Positions 1-7,839 of a DNA stretch of 36,173 bases are shown piece after piece. The stretch spans positions 1-36,173 of the forward strand of contig JAILGP010000198.1 of the NCBI GenBank assembly GCA_024696635.1, in the 5' to 3' direction. The notes beneath the pieces are model-generated. The model had not been told where the DNA came from. It saw only the letters and a program-made list of their open reading frames with translations, and did no database searches. This DNA comes from Eubacterium sp. Lineage in GTDB: Bacteria; Bacillota; Clostridia; Lachnospirales; Lachnospiraceae. The translations under genes were made by a program, and so were the position numbers. Numbering within the stretch: the first letter of the stretch is position 1; every line of letters begins with the position of its first letter.

Positions 1-110
1 GTTAAAATTGAAAACTGTATTATATATAAAATTTTTAATATGTTTTTACATTTATATACAGAATTTACTATTTATTTATAAATATACTTTTAAATAATTT
101 GGAGCTTGAA

Positions 111-947
111 ATGAAAATTGGAATATTTGATTCAGGAATTGGTGGAATATCACTTCTGCATGAGGCTATGAAAAAGCTGCCTGATGAGCAGTATTATTTC
201 TATGCTGATGTTGATCACGTTCCTTATGGAGTAAAAAGTCCTGAACAGATAAGTGAATATGTGGAAGATATAGTTGGCAGCTTCGTAAATATGGGAATGG
301 ATGCTATCGTAATAGCCTGCAATACTGCAACTGCTGTGGCTGCAGATATTGTTAGAAAAGAGTTTAGTATTCCTATAATAGGAATGGAGCCAGCTGTTAA
401 GCCTGCTGTTAACAGGGCTCTTAAGACTGGGGGAAAGGTTCTGGTTATGGCAACCCCTGTTACTATAAGGGAAAATAAGCTGAAAAGTCTTATTGAAAGA
501 GTGGATGACAGGCATCTGGTGGAACTTCTTCCTATGCCGGGACTTGTAAGACTTGCTGAAATGGAAAAGTTTGATGGCGAGGAAGTGGATGCCTATATTA
601 ATGAACAACTGGCGGTTCTTGATAGGTCTTTATATACTGAGGTTGTTCTTGGATGTACCCATTTTAATTATTTTAAACCAGCTATCATCAAGTCTTTTGA
701 AATAGAAAATTCAAAGGTTGATCTGGTGGATGGTAATGAGGGTACTGTAAGATATCTGGCTAGGGTTCTGGGGCTTGATTTAAAAGAAAATGAGAAAGTA
801 GATAATATAGAAATATTAGATAATATAGAAATATTAGATTCTATAAATGTTAGTTATTATGAATCAGGAAGACTGGTTACAGAAAAGGAAAAGCTTGATA
901 AATTCAGGAGACTGCATCAGAGATTGGAATTAGTAAATAGATTATAA
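111..947 (+). CDS. murI: Glutamate racemase
   Basis: Converts L-glutamate to D-glutamate for peptidoglycan synthesis in the cytoplasm. The 278-residue protein has the family N-terminus (IFDSGIGG, residues 5-12) and both catalytic cysteines in their motifs: ACNTAT with Cys70 and GCTH with Cys182. The start is the ATG at 111, because GGAG at 101-104 is correctly spaced for it; a TTG at 99 in the same frame would lie on top of that ribosome binding site. Near the C-terminus a perfect 18-bp tandem duplication (801-836) repeats the residues DNIEIL, probably a recent slippage event outside the catalytic core. Length is normal for the family. The gene is followed 24 bp later by a small DUF6472-like gene. 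Identification is secure. Confidence 0.95.
   Translation: MKIGIFDSGIGGISLLHEAMKKLPDEQYYFYADVDHVPYGVKSPEQISEYVEDIVGSFVNMGMDAIVIACNTATAVAADIVRKEFSIPIIGMEPAVKPAVNRALKTGGKVLVMATPVTIRENKLKSLIERVDDRHLVELLPMPGLVRLAEMEKFDGEEVDAYINEQLAVLDRSLYTEVVLGCTHFNYFKPAIIKSFEIENSKVDLVDGNEGTVRYLARVLGLDLKENEKVDNIEILDNIEILDSINVSYYESGRLVTEKEKLDKFRRLHQRLELVNRL
801..836 (+). repeat. 18-bp tandem duplication inside murI
   Basis: GATAATATAGAAATATTA occurs twice back to back at 801-818 and 819-836. It is in frame and duplicates six residues (DNIEIL) between the last helix regions of the racemase. Confidence 0.9.
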
Positions 948-971
948 TTTTTAAATTATAGGAGATATATT

Positions 972-1151
972 ATGGCATCAGCATCGTGTGATTATTGCGC
1001 ATATCTTGTATATGATGAAGATATGGAAGAATATGTTTGTGACGTAAATATGGATGAGGATGATTACAGCAGACTCATGCAGTCACATTTTAAGGACTGT
1101 CCTTATTTTAAGGATGGAGATGAATATAAAGTAGTGCGTAGTCAGATGTGA
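972..1151 (+). CDS. DUF6472-like small four-cysteine protein
   Basis: This 59-residue protein starts at the ATG at 972, with GGAG at 961-964 as ribosome binding site, and ends at TGA 1149-1151. It begins MASASCDYCAYLVYDEDMEE and carries cysteines at 6, 9, 23 and 43, the last in CPYF. That arrangement suggests a small metal-binding (probably zinc) fold. The pattern C-x2-C, a YDE segment, a C-x-V-N segment and a C-terminal CPYFK...Y segment matches the DUF6472 family found in Clostridia, whose function is unknown. It sits 24 bp after murI and is probably co-transcribed with it. Family assignment is from memory of the pattern; no function is claimed. Confidence 0.85.
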   Translation: MASASCDYCAYLVYDEDMEEYVCDVNMDEDDYSRLMQSHFKDCPYFKDGDEYKVVRSQM

Positions 1152-1178
1152 CTTATGGCTTTTTGAGAGCTTTAATAC

Positions 1179-1207
1179 TTGCAAAAATACGCTCTACTTA
1201 CTATAAT
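1179..1207 (+). promoter_or_regulatory. Sigma-A-type promoter of pta
   Basis: TTGCAA at 1179-1184 and a perfect TATAAT at 1202-1207 are separated by 17 bp, the optimal spacing. Transcription would start near 1214, leaving a leader of about 55 bases that contains the imperfect inverted repeat around GTGTGAA/TTCACAAC (about 1217-1238). Confidence 0.75.
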
Positions 1208-1268
1208 GATTTATTGGTGGTGTGAAATTCACAACCACTAAAATTTATAAAAAGATGGGGTAATTATC

Positions 1269-2291
1269 ATGGTAGGTTTTGGATTTGGTTCACTAATTGA
1301 GAAACTGAGGAATTGTCCTCAGACTATAGTATTTCCAGAAGGAACGGATCCTCGTATTCTCGAGGCTTCATCAAGACTTCTGGCAAGTAATTTCCTGACT
1401 CCTATTCTCGTAGGAAATCCTGATGAGATTCATGCAAAATCAGAGGCTGCAGGTTTTAACATTCGTGGTGCTAATATTATTGATCCTGAAAATTATGACA
1501 AGATTGATGATATGGTTGCTGAGTTTGTAAGACTTCGTAAGGGAAAGGGCGTCACAGAAGATGATGCCAGAAAAATACTTAAGCATAGTAATTATTTCGG
1601 AACCATGCTTGTGAAGATGGGACTAGCAGATTGTCTGCTTGGTGGAGCTACTTATTCAACAGCAGATACAGTTCGTCCAGCGCTTCAGCTTGTAAAGTGT
1701 AAGCCTAACAATAGTATGGTATGCTCATGCTTCATACTTGTTCGTCCACGTGCTACTGGCGAAAATGAAGTACTTGCAATGGGTGACTGCGGTATCGTTA
1801 TTTCTCCTACAGAGGATCAGCTTGTTGAAATCGCAGAAGAGACAGTTAAATGCGCACGTATCTTTGGTGTAGATCCAAAGGTTGCTTTCCTTAGCTTCTC
1901 AACTAACGGTTCAGCACAGGGTGAAGATGTAGATAAGATGAGAAATGCAGCTCGTAAGACTAAGGAACGTAATCCTGATCTTCCTGTTGATGGTGAGATG
2001 CAGTTTGATGCAGCTGTTGTACCAAAGGTTGCAGAGAAGAAATTCCCTAATTCTGAGGTTGCAGGACATGCAAATACATTTATCTTCCCTGACATCAATG
2101 CAGGAAATATCGGTTATAAGATTGCTCAGAGAATGGGTAATTTTGAAGCATATGGTCCTATTCTTCTTGGTCTTAATTCACCAATCAATGATTTGTCTCG
2201 TGGATGTACAGCTGCTGAGGTATATTCAATGGCAATCATTACAGGTGCATTTTCAGCAACAGAAAAGATGGCTGCAGCTGAGAATAAATAA
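1269..2291 (+). CDS. pta: Phosphate acetyltransferase
   Basis: Interconverts acetyl-CoA plus phosphate and acetyl phosphate plus CoA, the first step of acetate formation with ATP gain in fermenting anaerobes. The 340-residue length is that of the short, single-domain (Clostridia/Bacillus) type. Recognisable segments are the N-terminal VFPEGTDPRILEA (about 22-34), the NYFGTMLVKMGLADCLLGGA stretch around residue 110, and the C-terminal region with FPDINAGNIGYKIAQR. The ATG at 1269 follows GATGGGG and a good promoter ends at 1207. Acetate kinase (ackA), commonly the next gene, is not adjacent; a rhomboid gene follows instead. An acetate kinase elsewhere in the genome is expected. Identification is secure. 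Confidence 0.95.
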   Translation: MVGFGFGSLIEKLRNCPQTIVFPEGTDPRILEASSRLLASNFLTPILVGNPDEIHAKSEAAGFNIRGANIIDPENYDKIDDMVAEFVRLRKGKGVTEDDARKILKHSNYFGTMLVKMGLADCLLGGATYSTADTVRPALQLVKCKPNNSMVCSCFILVRPRATGENEVLAMGDCGIVISPTEDQLVEIAEETVKCARIFGVDPKVAFLSFSTNGSAQGEDVDKMRNAARKTKERNPDLPVDGEMQFDAAVVPKVAEKKFPNSEVAGHANTFIFPDINAGNIGYKIAQRMGNFEAYGPILLGLNSPINDLSRGCTAAEVYSMAIITGAFSATEKMAAAENK

Positions 2292-2339
2292 ATATAAAAT
2301 CATAATTATCCATTATTAATGGTTTGGAAATGAGGTCAG

Positions 2340-2948
2340 ATGATAAAAGAATTTAAGCCGGTATTTACATATATTCTTATTGGGATAAATGTTATCATAT
2401 TCTTCCTTGAGACATTTCAGGGAGGAAGCGAAAATGCGGAAATTGCGCTTAAATTCGGTGCACAATATACTCCTTACATTGTTGAAGGGGGAGAATGGTA
2501 TCGTATATTTACATCCATGTTTGTGCATTTTGGTATAGAGCACCTGGCTGGAAATATGCTGGCTCTTATGGCCTTAGGAAACCATGTCGAATTCTTTTTC
2601 GGCAGGCTTCGTTTTATTGTAATTTATTTCATATCAGGTATCTGTGGTAGTCTGCTGTTTTTCTTTGTTGAAATGTATAGGACAGATTATGCAGTTTCTG
2701 CAGGTGCTTCTGGAGCTATTAGCGGGCTCATTGGCACTGTTATCGTGTTTGCCTTTGATCCTGCTCTGAAGAAGGAATTCCCACTACGACGAGTCATAGT
2801 GGGAATTGTTCTGCTTTTATTACCTATAAAATCCGGAGTGAATATTGTGGCTCATCTGGGTGGATTAATAGGTGGATTTGTCACTTCATTAATATTTTAT
2901 TATTTTATGAAAAAGAAAGGTCAGTTTATCGAGGGTGTAGGTATGTAA
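2340..2948 (+). CDS. Rhomboid-family intramembrane serine protease
   Basis: Predicted to cleave transmembrane substrates inside the lipid bilayer. The 202-residue polytopic protein shows the rhomboid signature set: EWYR (52-55) in the L1 region, HLAGN (68-72) with the conserved Asn72, the catalytic serine motif GASG (122-125, Ser124), and the second catalytic residue His172 in AHLGG on the sixth helix. About six hydrophobic helices are visible and there is no extra N-terminal domain, so it is a minimal bacterial rhomboid. The start ATG at 2340 has GAGG at 2332-2335, a tight spacing. Substrate unknown; the neighbouring genes give no clue. Confidence 0.92.
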   Translation: MIKEFKPVFTYILIGINVIIFFLETFQGGSENAEIALKFGAQYTPYIVEGGEWYRIFTSMFVHFGIEHLAGNMLALMALGNHVEFFFGRLRFIVIYFISGICGSLLFFFVEMYRTDYAVSAGASGAISGLIGTVIVFAFDPALKKEFPLRRVIVGIVLLLLPIKSGVNIVAHLGGLIGGFVTSLIFYYFMKKKGQFIEGVGM

Positions 2949-2967
2949 GAATAATAAGGGGGCCTTT

Positions 2968-3504
2968 ATGGAAAAATTTGATTTATATGATGTTCACAGG
3001 AACAAAACGGGACTATCACTTGAAAGAGGTAATAAGGTTCCCGAGGGTTACTATCGTCTGGTAGTGCATGTATGTATTTTTGGAAATGATGGCAGGATGC
3101 TTATTCAAAAGCGTCAGCCCTTTAAGAGTGGCTGGTCCGGTATGTGGGATATAACTGCCGGAGGAAGTGCGACAGAGGGAGACACCAGTCAGACCGCGGC
3201 AGAGAGAGAGCTCCTTGAAGAGGTTGGAATAGAGGTGAATCTTAAGGATGTACGTCCTGCTATGACTATATATTTTGATGGTGGCTTTAATGATATCTAT
3301 ACATTAAATATGGATGTTGATATAGATAAGCTTAAGCTGCAGGAAACAGAGGTTGAAAAGGTGGATTGGGCTACAGAAGAAGAAATTCTGGAAATGCTTC
3401 ATAAAAAGGAGTTTGTACTTTATAAATCCTCCTTTATATCCTTACTCTTTTTCCTGAGGAATCATAATGGAGCCTTTACACATAAGGATCCAACAAAAAA
3501 ATAA
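2968..3504 (+). CDS. Nudix hydrolase
   Basis: A 178-residue Nudix-fold protein that should hydrolyse a nucleoside diphosphate linked to another moiety, or possibly act on isoprenoid diphosphates. The Nudix box spans residues 66-88 and reads G-x5-D-x7-RELLEEVGI; the usual glutamate after x5 is an aspartate (Asp72), a conservative change. The helix residues RE..EE (80-85) that bind Mg are intact. The N-terminus (FDLYDVHRNKTG) and the LIQKRQ...GMWDITAGG segment resemble the subgroup often annotated as IPP-isomerase-like Nudix proteins. The start ATG at 2968 has AAGGGGG upstream, 19 bp after the rhomboid stop. Substrate cannot be told from sequence. Confidence 0.9.
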   Translation: MEKFDLYDVHRNKTGLSLERGNKVPEGYYRLVVHVCIFGNDGRMLIQKRQPFKSGWSGMWDITAGGSATEGDTSQTAAERELLEEVGIEVNLKDVRPAMTIYFDGGFNDIYTLNMDVDIDKLKLQETEVEKVDWATEEEILEMLHKKEFVLYKSSFISLLFFLRNHNGAFTHKDPTKK

Positions 3505-3543
3505 GTATCAAAGGGGAAATATAAAAGAAAAGAGGAAATTAAA

Positions 3544-4419
3544 GTGGCTAAGAAAATAGGTCGAAATGATCCGTGCTGGTGTGGCAGCGGAAAGAAGTAT
3601 AAGGTTTGTCATGAGAACTTCGATAGAAAGCTTGATATGTTAAATCTTCAGGGACATATAGTTCCTTCGCGTAATATGATCAAGACTCCTGAGCAGATTC
3701 TTTTGATTAAAGAAAGTGCCAAGGTTAATGTTGAATGTCTTGATGTTGTGGCAGATAAGATATGTGCAGGAATGAGCACAGAAGATATCAATCGCATAAT
3801 CAACGAGGTTTGTCAGAAGCATGGCGCAATTCCTGCTCCCCTTAATTATGAGGGTTTTCCTAAGAGCGTATGTACATCTATAAATGATGCAGTATGTCAC
3901 GGAATCCCTGATGAAAATGAAATAATTCAGGATGGAGATATAATCAATGTTGATTGTTCAACTATTTTGAATGGTTACTTCTCAGATTCATCCCGTATGT
4001 TTATGATCGGAAATGTATCTGATGAGGCAAGGAAACTGGTAGAAACAGTTAAGGAAAGTATTTATATAGGACTTGAAGAGGTTAAGCCTTGGGGCTTCCT
4101 TGGAGATATGGGTCAGGCTGTACATGATCATTGCAAGGCTGCGGGTTACAGCGTTGTAAGAGAAATAGGTGGCCATGGTGTTGGTATTGAATTCCATGAA
4201 GAACCATGGGTAAGCTATGTTACTAAGCGTGGTACAGAGATGGTAATGGCTCCTGGAATGATGTTCACTATAGAACCAATGGTTAATATTGGTGGTCCTG
4301 AAGTATTCGTAGATGAAGAAAATGATTGGACTGTATATACTGAAGATGGTTCACTTTCAGCCCAGTGGGAGATACAGGTTCTTGTAACTGAGGATGGACA
4401 TGAGGTTATATCCTGGTAA
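3544..4419 (+). CDS. map: Methionine aminopeptidase, type I, with SEC-C zinc knuckle
   Basis: Removes the initiator methionine from nascent proteins. The start is GTG at 3544, after AGAGGA at about 3531. Residues 1-27 form a SEC-C motif (C-x-C-x8-CH: Cys11, Cys13, Cys22, His23), the zinc knuckle also found at the SecA C-terminus and thought to help ribosome binding. The catalytic domain follows, with all five metal ligands in place: Asp137, Asp148, His211 (GGHGVG), Glu244 (TIEPMV) and Glu276 (WEIQV). The 291-residue length fits the SEC-C-extended class. It is not next to ribosomal protein or secY genes, so it is probably a second, stand-alone map copy; that is inference. Confidence 0.94.
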   Translation: MAKKIGRNDPCWCGSGKKYKVCHENFDRKLDMLNLQGHIVPSRNMIKTPEQILLIKESAKVNVECLDVVADKICAGMSTEDINRIINEVCQKHGAIPAPLNYEGFPKSVCTSINDAVCHGIPDENEIIQDGDIINVDCSTILNGYFSDSSRMFMIGNVSDEARKLVETVKESIYIGLEEVKPWGFLGDMGQAVHDHCKAAGYSVVREIGGHGVGIEFHEEPWVSYVTKRGTEMVMAPGMMFTIEPMVNIGGPEVFVDEENDWTVYTEDGSLSAQWEIQVLVTEDGHEVISW

Positions 4420-4541
4420 ACAGCAAGTGGATATTATGTAAACATATATGCCTGGTTTTATTACCTTAAGATTAACATTTGATAATATATTATTTATTAA
4501 TAATTATTATATATTTATTTTGTTTGTAATGAGGAAAAAAT

Positions 4542-5846
4542 ATGAAAAAAGCATTTGTAACCAAAGAAATGATTGAGGAAATTGTGAAAAAGTACCCTAC
4601 ACCTTTTCACATCTATGATGAAAAAGGAATCAGAGATAATGTAAAAGCTCTTCAGAAGGCATTTTCTTGGAATCCGGGATATAAGGAGTTCTTTGCTGTA
4701 AAGGCTACTCCTAATCCTACAATTATTAAAATCCTTCGCGAAGAAGGCTGTGGAACAGATTGTTCATCTATGGCTGAGCTTGTTATGTCAGAGAAGACTG
4801 GTGTAACTGGATATAATATAATGTTTTCATCCAATGAGACACCTGCAGAGGAATATGTTAAGTGTGCCCAGCTTGGTGGAATCATTAATCTTGATGATAT
4901 AACACATATTGATTTTCTTGTGGATGCCCTTGATGGCAAGCTTACAGGTGAGGAGGCTGGAAGAAAGCTTCCAAGACGTATGTCCTGTAGATTTAATCCG
5001 GGTGGTCTTTTTAAGCTTGGTAAGAGTGGAGAGGATGTTCAGGTTATGGATAATCCTGGCCAGGCTAAGTATGGAATGACAGAAGAGCAAATTATTGAAG
5101 CCTACAAGAGACTTAAGGAACTTGGAGTTGAGGAATTTGGAATTCATTCCTTCCTTGCCAGCAATACAGTTACAAATGATTATTATCCTGCACTTGCTAA
5201 GATTCTCTTTGAACTTGCTGTAAAGATCAAGGAAGAGGCAGGAGTAAAGCTTTCATTTATCAATCTTTCTGGTGGTGTTGGAATATCATATCTTCCAGAT
5301 AAGCCTTCAAATGATATTCAGGCTATTGGAGATGGTGTCCATAAGGTATATGATGAGGTTCTTGTTCCTGCTGGAATGGGAGATGTTGCGATCTATACTG
5401 AGCTTGGAAGGTTTATGCTGGCACCTTACGGTCATCTTGTAACTAAGGCTATTCATGAGAAGCATATTTACAAAGAGTATATCGGGGTGGATGCCTGTGC
5501 TGCAAACCTTATGAGACCAGCAATGTATGGTTCATATCACCATATTACAGTTCTTGGTAAGGAGGATGCTCCTAAGGATCATGTATATGATGTAGTTGGA
5601 TGTCTTTGTGAAAATAATGATAAGTTTGCCATAGATAGAGAGCTTCCTGAAATAGAGATGGGGGATTATATAGTTATTCATGATACAGGTGCACATGGAT
5701 TTGCCATGGGCTATAACTATAATGGACGTCTTTGGTCTGCGGAACTTCTCCTTCGTCAGGATGGAACAGTTACTCTAATTAGAAGAGCCCAGACTCTGGA
5801 TGATTATTTTGCTACATTGGAAGGCTTCTGGGATATAGAGGTTTAA
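4542..5846 (+). CDS. lysA: Diaminopimelate decarboxylase-type PLP enzyme
   Basis: Predicted to decarboxylate meso-diaminopimelate to L-lysine, the last step of lysine synthesis, using pyridoxal phosphate. The 434-residue protein has the alanine-racemase-like barrel start with the PLP lysine in FFAVKATPNP (Lys54), a glycine-rich phosphate-binding segment NLSGGVGISY, and the C-terminal beta domain with GCLCENNDKFA and HDTGAHGFAMGYNYNGR, equivalents of the CESGD and Y/N substrate-contact motifs of this fold-type III family. Related carboxynorspermidine or ornithine/arginine decarboxylases share the fold, but the motifs and length favour LysA. ATG at 4542 follows GAGGAAAAA. The stop is 1 bp from the start of azlC, suggesting co-transcription. 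Confidence 0.88.
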   Translation: MKKAFVTKEMIEEIVKKYPTPFHIYDEKGIRDNVKALQKAFSWNPGYKEFFAVKATPNPTIIKILREEGCGTDCSSMAELVMSEKTGVTGYNIMFSSNETPAEEYVKCAQLGGIINLDDITHIDFLVDALDGKLTGEEAGRKLPRRMSCRFNPGGLFKLGKSGEDVQVMDNPGQAKYGMTEEQIIEAYKRLKELGVEEFGIHSFLASNTVTNDYYPALAKILFELAVKIKEEAGVKLSFINLSGGVGISYLPDKPSNDIQAIGDGVHKVYDEVLVPAGMGDVAIYTELGRFMLAPYGHLVTKAIHEKHIYKEYIGVDACAANLMRPAMYGSYHHITVLGKEDAPKDHVYDVVGCLCENNDKFAIDRELPEIEMGDYIVIHDTGAHGFAMGYNYNGRLWSAELLLRQDGTVTLIRRAQTLDDYFATLEGFWDIEV

Positions 5847-5847
5847 T

Positions 5848-6543
5848 GTGAACGATTATAAGCGTGGACTTGTGGCAGGTATCCCTATTGCTCTGGGATA
5901 TCTGTCAGTGTCATTTACATTTGGAATAATGGCAATTAAATATGGCCTTACTATATGGGAGGCGACTCTTATATCCATGACTAATCTTACATCTGCGGGA
6001 CAGTTTGCCGGAGTTCAGATCATGATAATTCCAGGGCTTTGGCTAGATATGCTGATTTCCCAGCTCACTATTAATGTAAGATATTCCTTTATGTCGGTTG
6101 CTCTTTCTCAAAAGCTGGATGAAAAGTTTACCACCCTTTGGAAATGGATATTAGGCTTTTCTATAACTGATGAGATATTTGCGGTGGCTATAGGGGAAAA
6201 GAAGATTACAAGATCCTTCTGGCTTGGTCTTTCGACGCTTCCGTTTTTTGGTTGGACCATTGGTACATTTTTAGGCGCATTTCTTGGAAATGTACTTCCG
6301 GAAAATGTTCTAAATGCTCTTGGCCTTGCTCTTTATGGAATGTTTGTGGCTATAGTCGTGCCTGATATGAAGAAGGAAAGACCTGTACTTGTAGTAGTCA
6401 TTATTTCGGCTATACTTTCTATATTATTTAATTATGTGCCTCTGCTAAGCAAGGTTTCGGTGGGAATAGCAATCAGTATTTGTGCTATTGTGGGAGCAGC
6501 TATTGTAGCTATTCTTTATCCTGTGGAAGTGGAGGAGGCCTGA
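5848..6543 (+). CDS. azlC: AzlC-type branched-chain amino acid exporter, large subunit
   Basis: Large membrane subunit of the two-component AzlCD exporter (BrnF/LIV-E superfamily), which moves branched-chain amino acids or their analogues out of the cell. The 231-residue protein is almost entirely hydrophobic helices and carries the family N-terminus (KRGLVAGIPIALGYLSVSF) and the NLTSAGQFAG segment near residue 50. GTG at 5848 is the start, one base after the lysA stop at 5844-5846, implying translational coupling. The azlD partner follows 1 bp after its stop. The link to lysA suggests shared regulation with amino acid supply; no regulatory site was recognised. Confidence 0.93.
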   Translation: MNDYKRGLVAGIPIALGYLSVSFTFGIMAIKYGLTIWEATLISMTNLTSAGQFAGVQIMIIPGLWLDMLISQLTINVRYSFMSVALSQKLDEKFTTLWKWILGFSITDEIFAVAIGEKKITRSFWLGLSTLPFFGWTIGTFLGAFLGNVLPENVLNALGLALYGMFVAIVVPDMKKERPVLVVVIISAILSILFNYVPLLSKVSVGIAISICAIVGAAIVAILYPVEVEEA

Positions 6544-6544
6544 T

Positions 6545-6862
6545 ATGAATATAAAAGTATTTTTTATATATCTGATCATTATGGCAGTTTCTACTTATTT
6601 AATAAGGGTCATACCCTTTGTGCTGGTCAGAAATCAGATTAAAAATAAATTTATAAGATCCTTCCTGCATTACATACCATATGCGGTACTTACGGCCATG
6701 ACTATACCGGCTATTTTTACTGCGACAGGAAGTATCATATCTGCTGCCGTTGGGTTTGCGGTAGCGGTTTTGCTGGCTTTAAAGGGAAAGAGTCTTACTG
6801 TGGTAGCTCTTCTTTCCTGCGCATCGGTATTTATAGTGGAGTTTGTTATTGGTTATTTCTAG
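6545..6862 (+). CDS. azlD: AzlD-type branched-chain amino acid exporter, small subunit
   Basis: Small subunit of the AzlCD exporter. At 105 residues with three to four transmembrane helices and the typical AzlD motif YLIRVIPFVL near residue 20, length and content are normal. ATG at 6545 lies one base after the azlC stop (TGA 6541-6543), so the two are translated as a coupled pair and should form the hetero-oligomeric transporter together. Confidence 0.93.
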   Translation: MNIKVFFIYLIIMAVSTYLIRVIPFVLVRNQIKNKFIRSFLHYIPYAVLTAMTIPAIFTATGSIISAAVGFAVAVLLALKGKSLTVVALLSCASVFIVEFVIGYF

Positions 6863-6929
6863 GGGGATTATATGCTGTAGAAGTGTATTGACTTTTATAG
6901 TTTATAATCAGAAAAGAAAGGGGTTATAT

Positions 6930-7718
6930 ATGAATAAACTTCTTATATTACTTTTCCTTTTTTCGGTAGGAAGCTTTGTGGGATGGGTTATAGAACTTTT
7001 CTTTAGAAGATATTTGGATCCTGTGGAAAGAAAGAAAAAGAAATGGGTAAATCCTGGGTTTTTTACAGGACCCTATCTGCCTATATATGGGTCTGGTCTT
7101 ATAGTGCTTTATATTTTAGGGCACATTTCTATACCGTCTATTGGACAGGAGCATCCATTATTAGAAAAGCTCCTGATTTTTGTTATTATGGCAGCCTGTA
7201 TGACATTTCTTGAATTTGTTACAGGTATGATATTTATCGACCATTTACATGTTCAGCTTTGGGACTATTCTTCTTATTGGGGAAATATAAAGGGAGTAAT
7301 ATGTCCTCTTTTTTCCTGCTTTTGGTATGCGCTGGCTGCTTTTTATTATCTTATATTACATCCGAGAGTTCTGGGAGCCTTAAACTGGCTTTCCCATAAT
7401 TTGGCATTTTCCTTTTTTATAGGTTTCTTTTATGGTATATTTATGTTGGACTTTATATATACTTTCCATCTTATGGTTAAGATTAAAACTCTGGCAGATG
7501 AATACGAAATAGTAGTAAAGTATAATGCTTATAAAAGTAAGCTTATAGATATTAGGGAAGAAGCTAAGGAGAGAAGTTCTTTTTTCTTTTCTTCACGCCT
7601 TGGGAGTATTTCTGCAAGAGAGGTTTTTGAAAGATATAGGGAGAATTTCTCTGCAAAGAAAATGGTTATGAAACCAATTAATAAGATGAAGGATGCAGTG
7701 GAGAGGGTTCGTAAATAA
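6930..7718 (+). CDS. CmpB-type membrane protein (putative ABC transporter permease family)
   Basis: A 262-residue polytopic protein of the family usually labelled putative ABC-transporter type IV / CmpB; its actual role is not established. About five hydrophobic helices are visible, with the family-typical segments GWVIELFFRR (about 20-30), GPYLPIYGSG (about 48-57), FLEFVTGM and the conserved LWDYSS. A charged cytoplasmic tail of about 70 residues ends the protein. The frame is open from 6843, overlapping azlD, but GAAAGGGG just before the ATG at 6930 and the start of homologous-looking sequence (MNKLLILLFLF) fix the start there. No ATPase gene is adjacent, so a classical ABC transporter is unlikely from context. 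Confidence 0.82.
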   Translation: MNKLLILLFLFSVGSFVGWVIELFFRRYLDPVERKKKKWVNPGFFTGPYLPIYGSGLIVLYILGHISIPSIGQEHPLLEKLLIFVIMAACMTFLEFVTGMIFIDHLHVQLWDYSSYWGNIKGVICPLFSCFWYALAAFYYLILHPRVLGALNWLSHNLAFSFFIGFFYGIFMLDFIYTFHLMVKIKTLADEYEIVVKYNAYKSKLIDIREEAKERSSFFFSSRLGSISAREVFERYRENFSAKKMVMKPINKMKDAVERVRK

Positions 7719-7754
7719 TCTGCTGAATATAAGTAGTGATTAATAATCTTAGAA

Positions 7755-7795
7755 TACAAAAAATCATATAGAATCATAGAAAATCACAGAATATA
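7755..7795 (+). repeat. Degenerate short direct repeats between genes
   Basis: The spacer before the cell wall hydrolase contains three imperfect copies of an A-rich ATCATAGAAA-like element (AAATCATATAGAATC, ATAGAAAATCACAG). No promoter or terminator could be assigned in it. Confidence 0.4.
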
Positions 7796-7839
7796 AATAA
7801 ATTCATAAATAAAATCATTATTTTAATCGGAAATATAAT

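Noticed and set aside
1..98. Promoter for murI in the first 98 bases
   Set aside because: TTGAAA at 8-13 and TATAAA at 25-30 are only 11 bp apart, and the region is cut by the window edge.
1945..2319. Second frame inside pta open for 124 codons
   Set aside because: It overlaps the highly conserved phosphate acetyltransferase frame, lacks a ribosome binding site and gives a low-complexity product.
4479..4507. TTGATA and a downstream AT-rich hexamer as a lysA promoter
   Set aside because: At 16-18 bp spacing no acceptable -10 hexamer is present; the whole spacer is AT-rich, so such matches are expected by chance.
6843..6929. N-terminal extension of the CmpB-type protein overlapping azlD
   Set aside because: The extension has no ribosome binding site and no family resemblance; GAAAGGGG before the ATG at 6930 marks the start.
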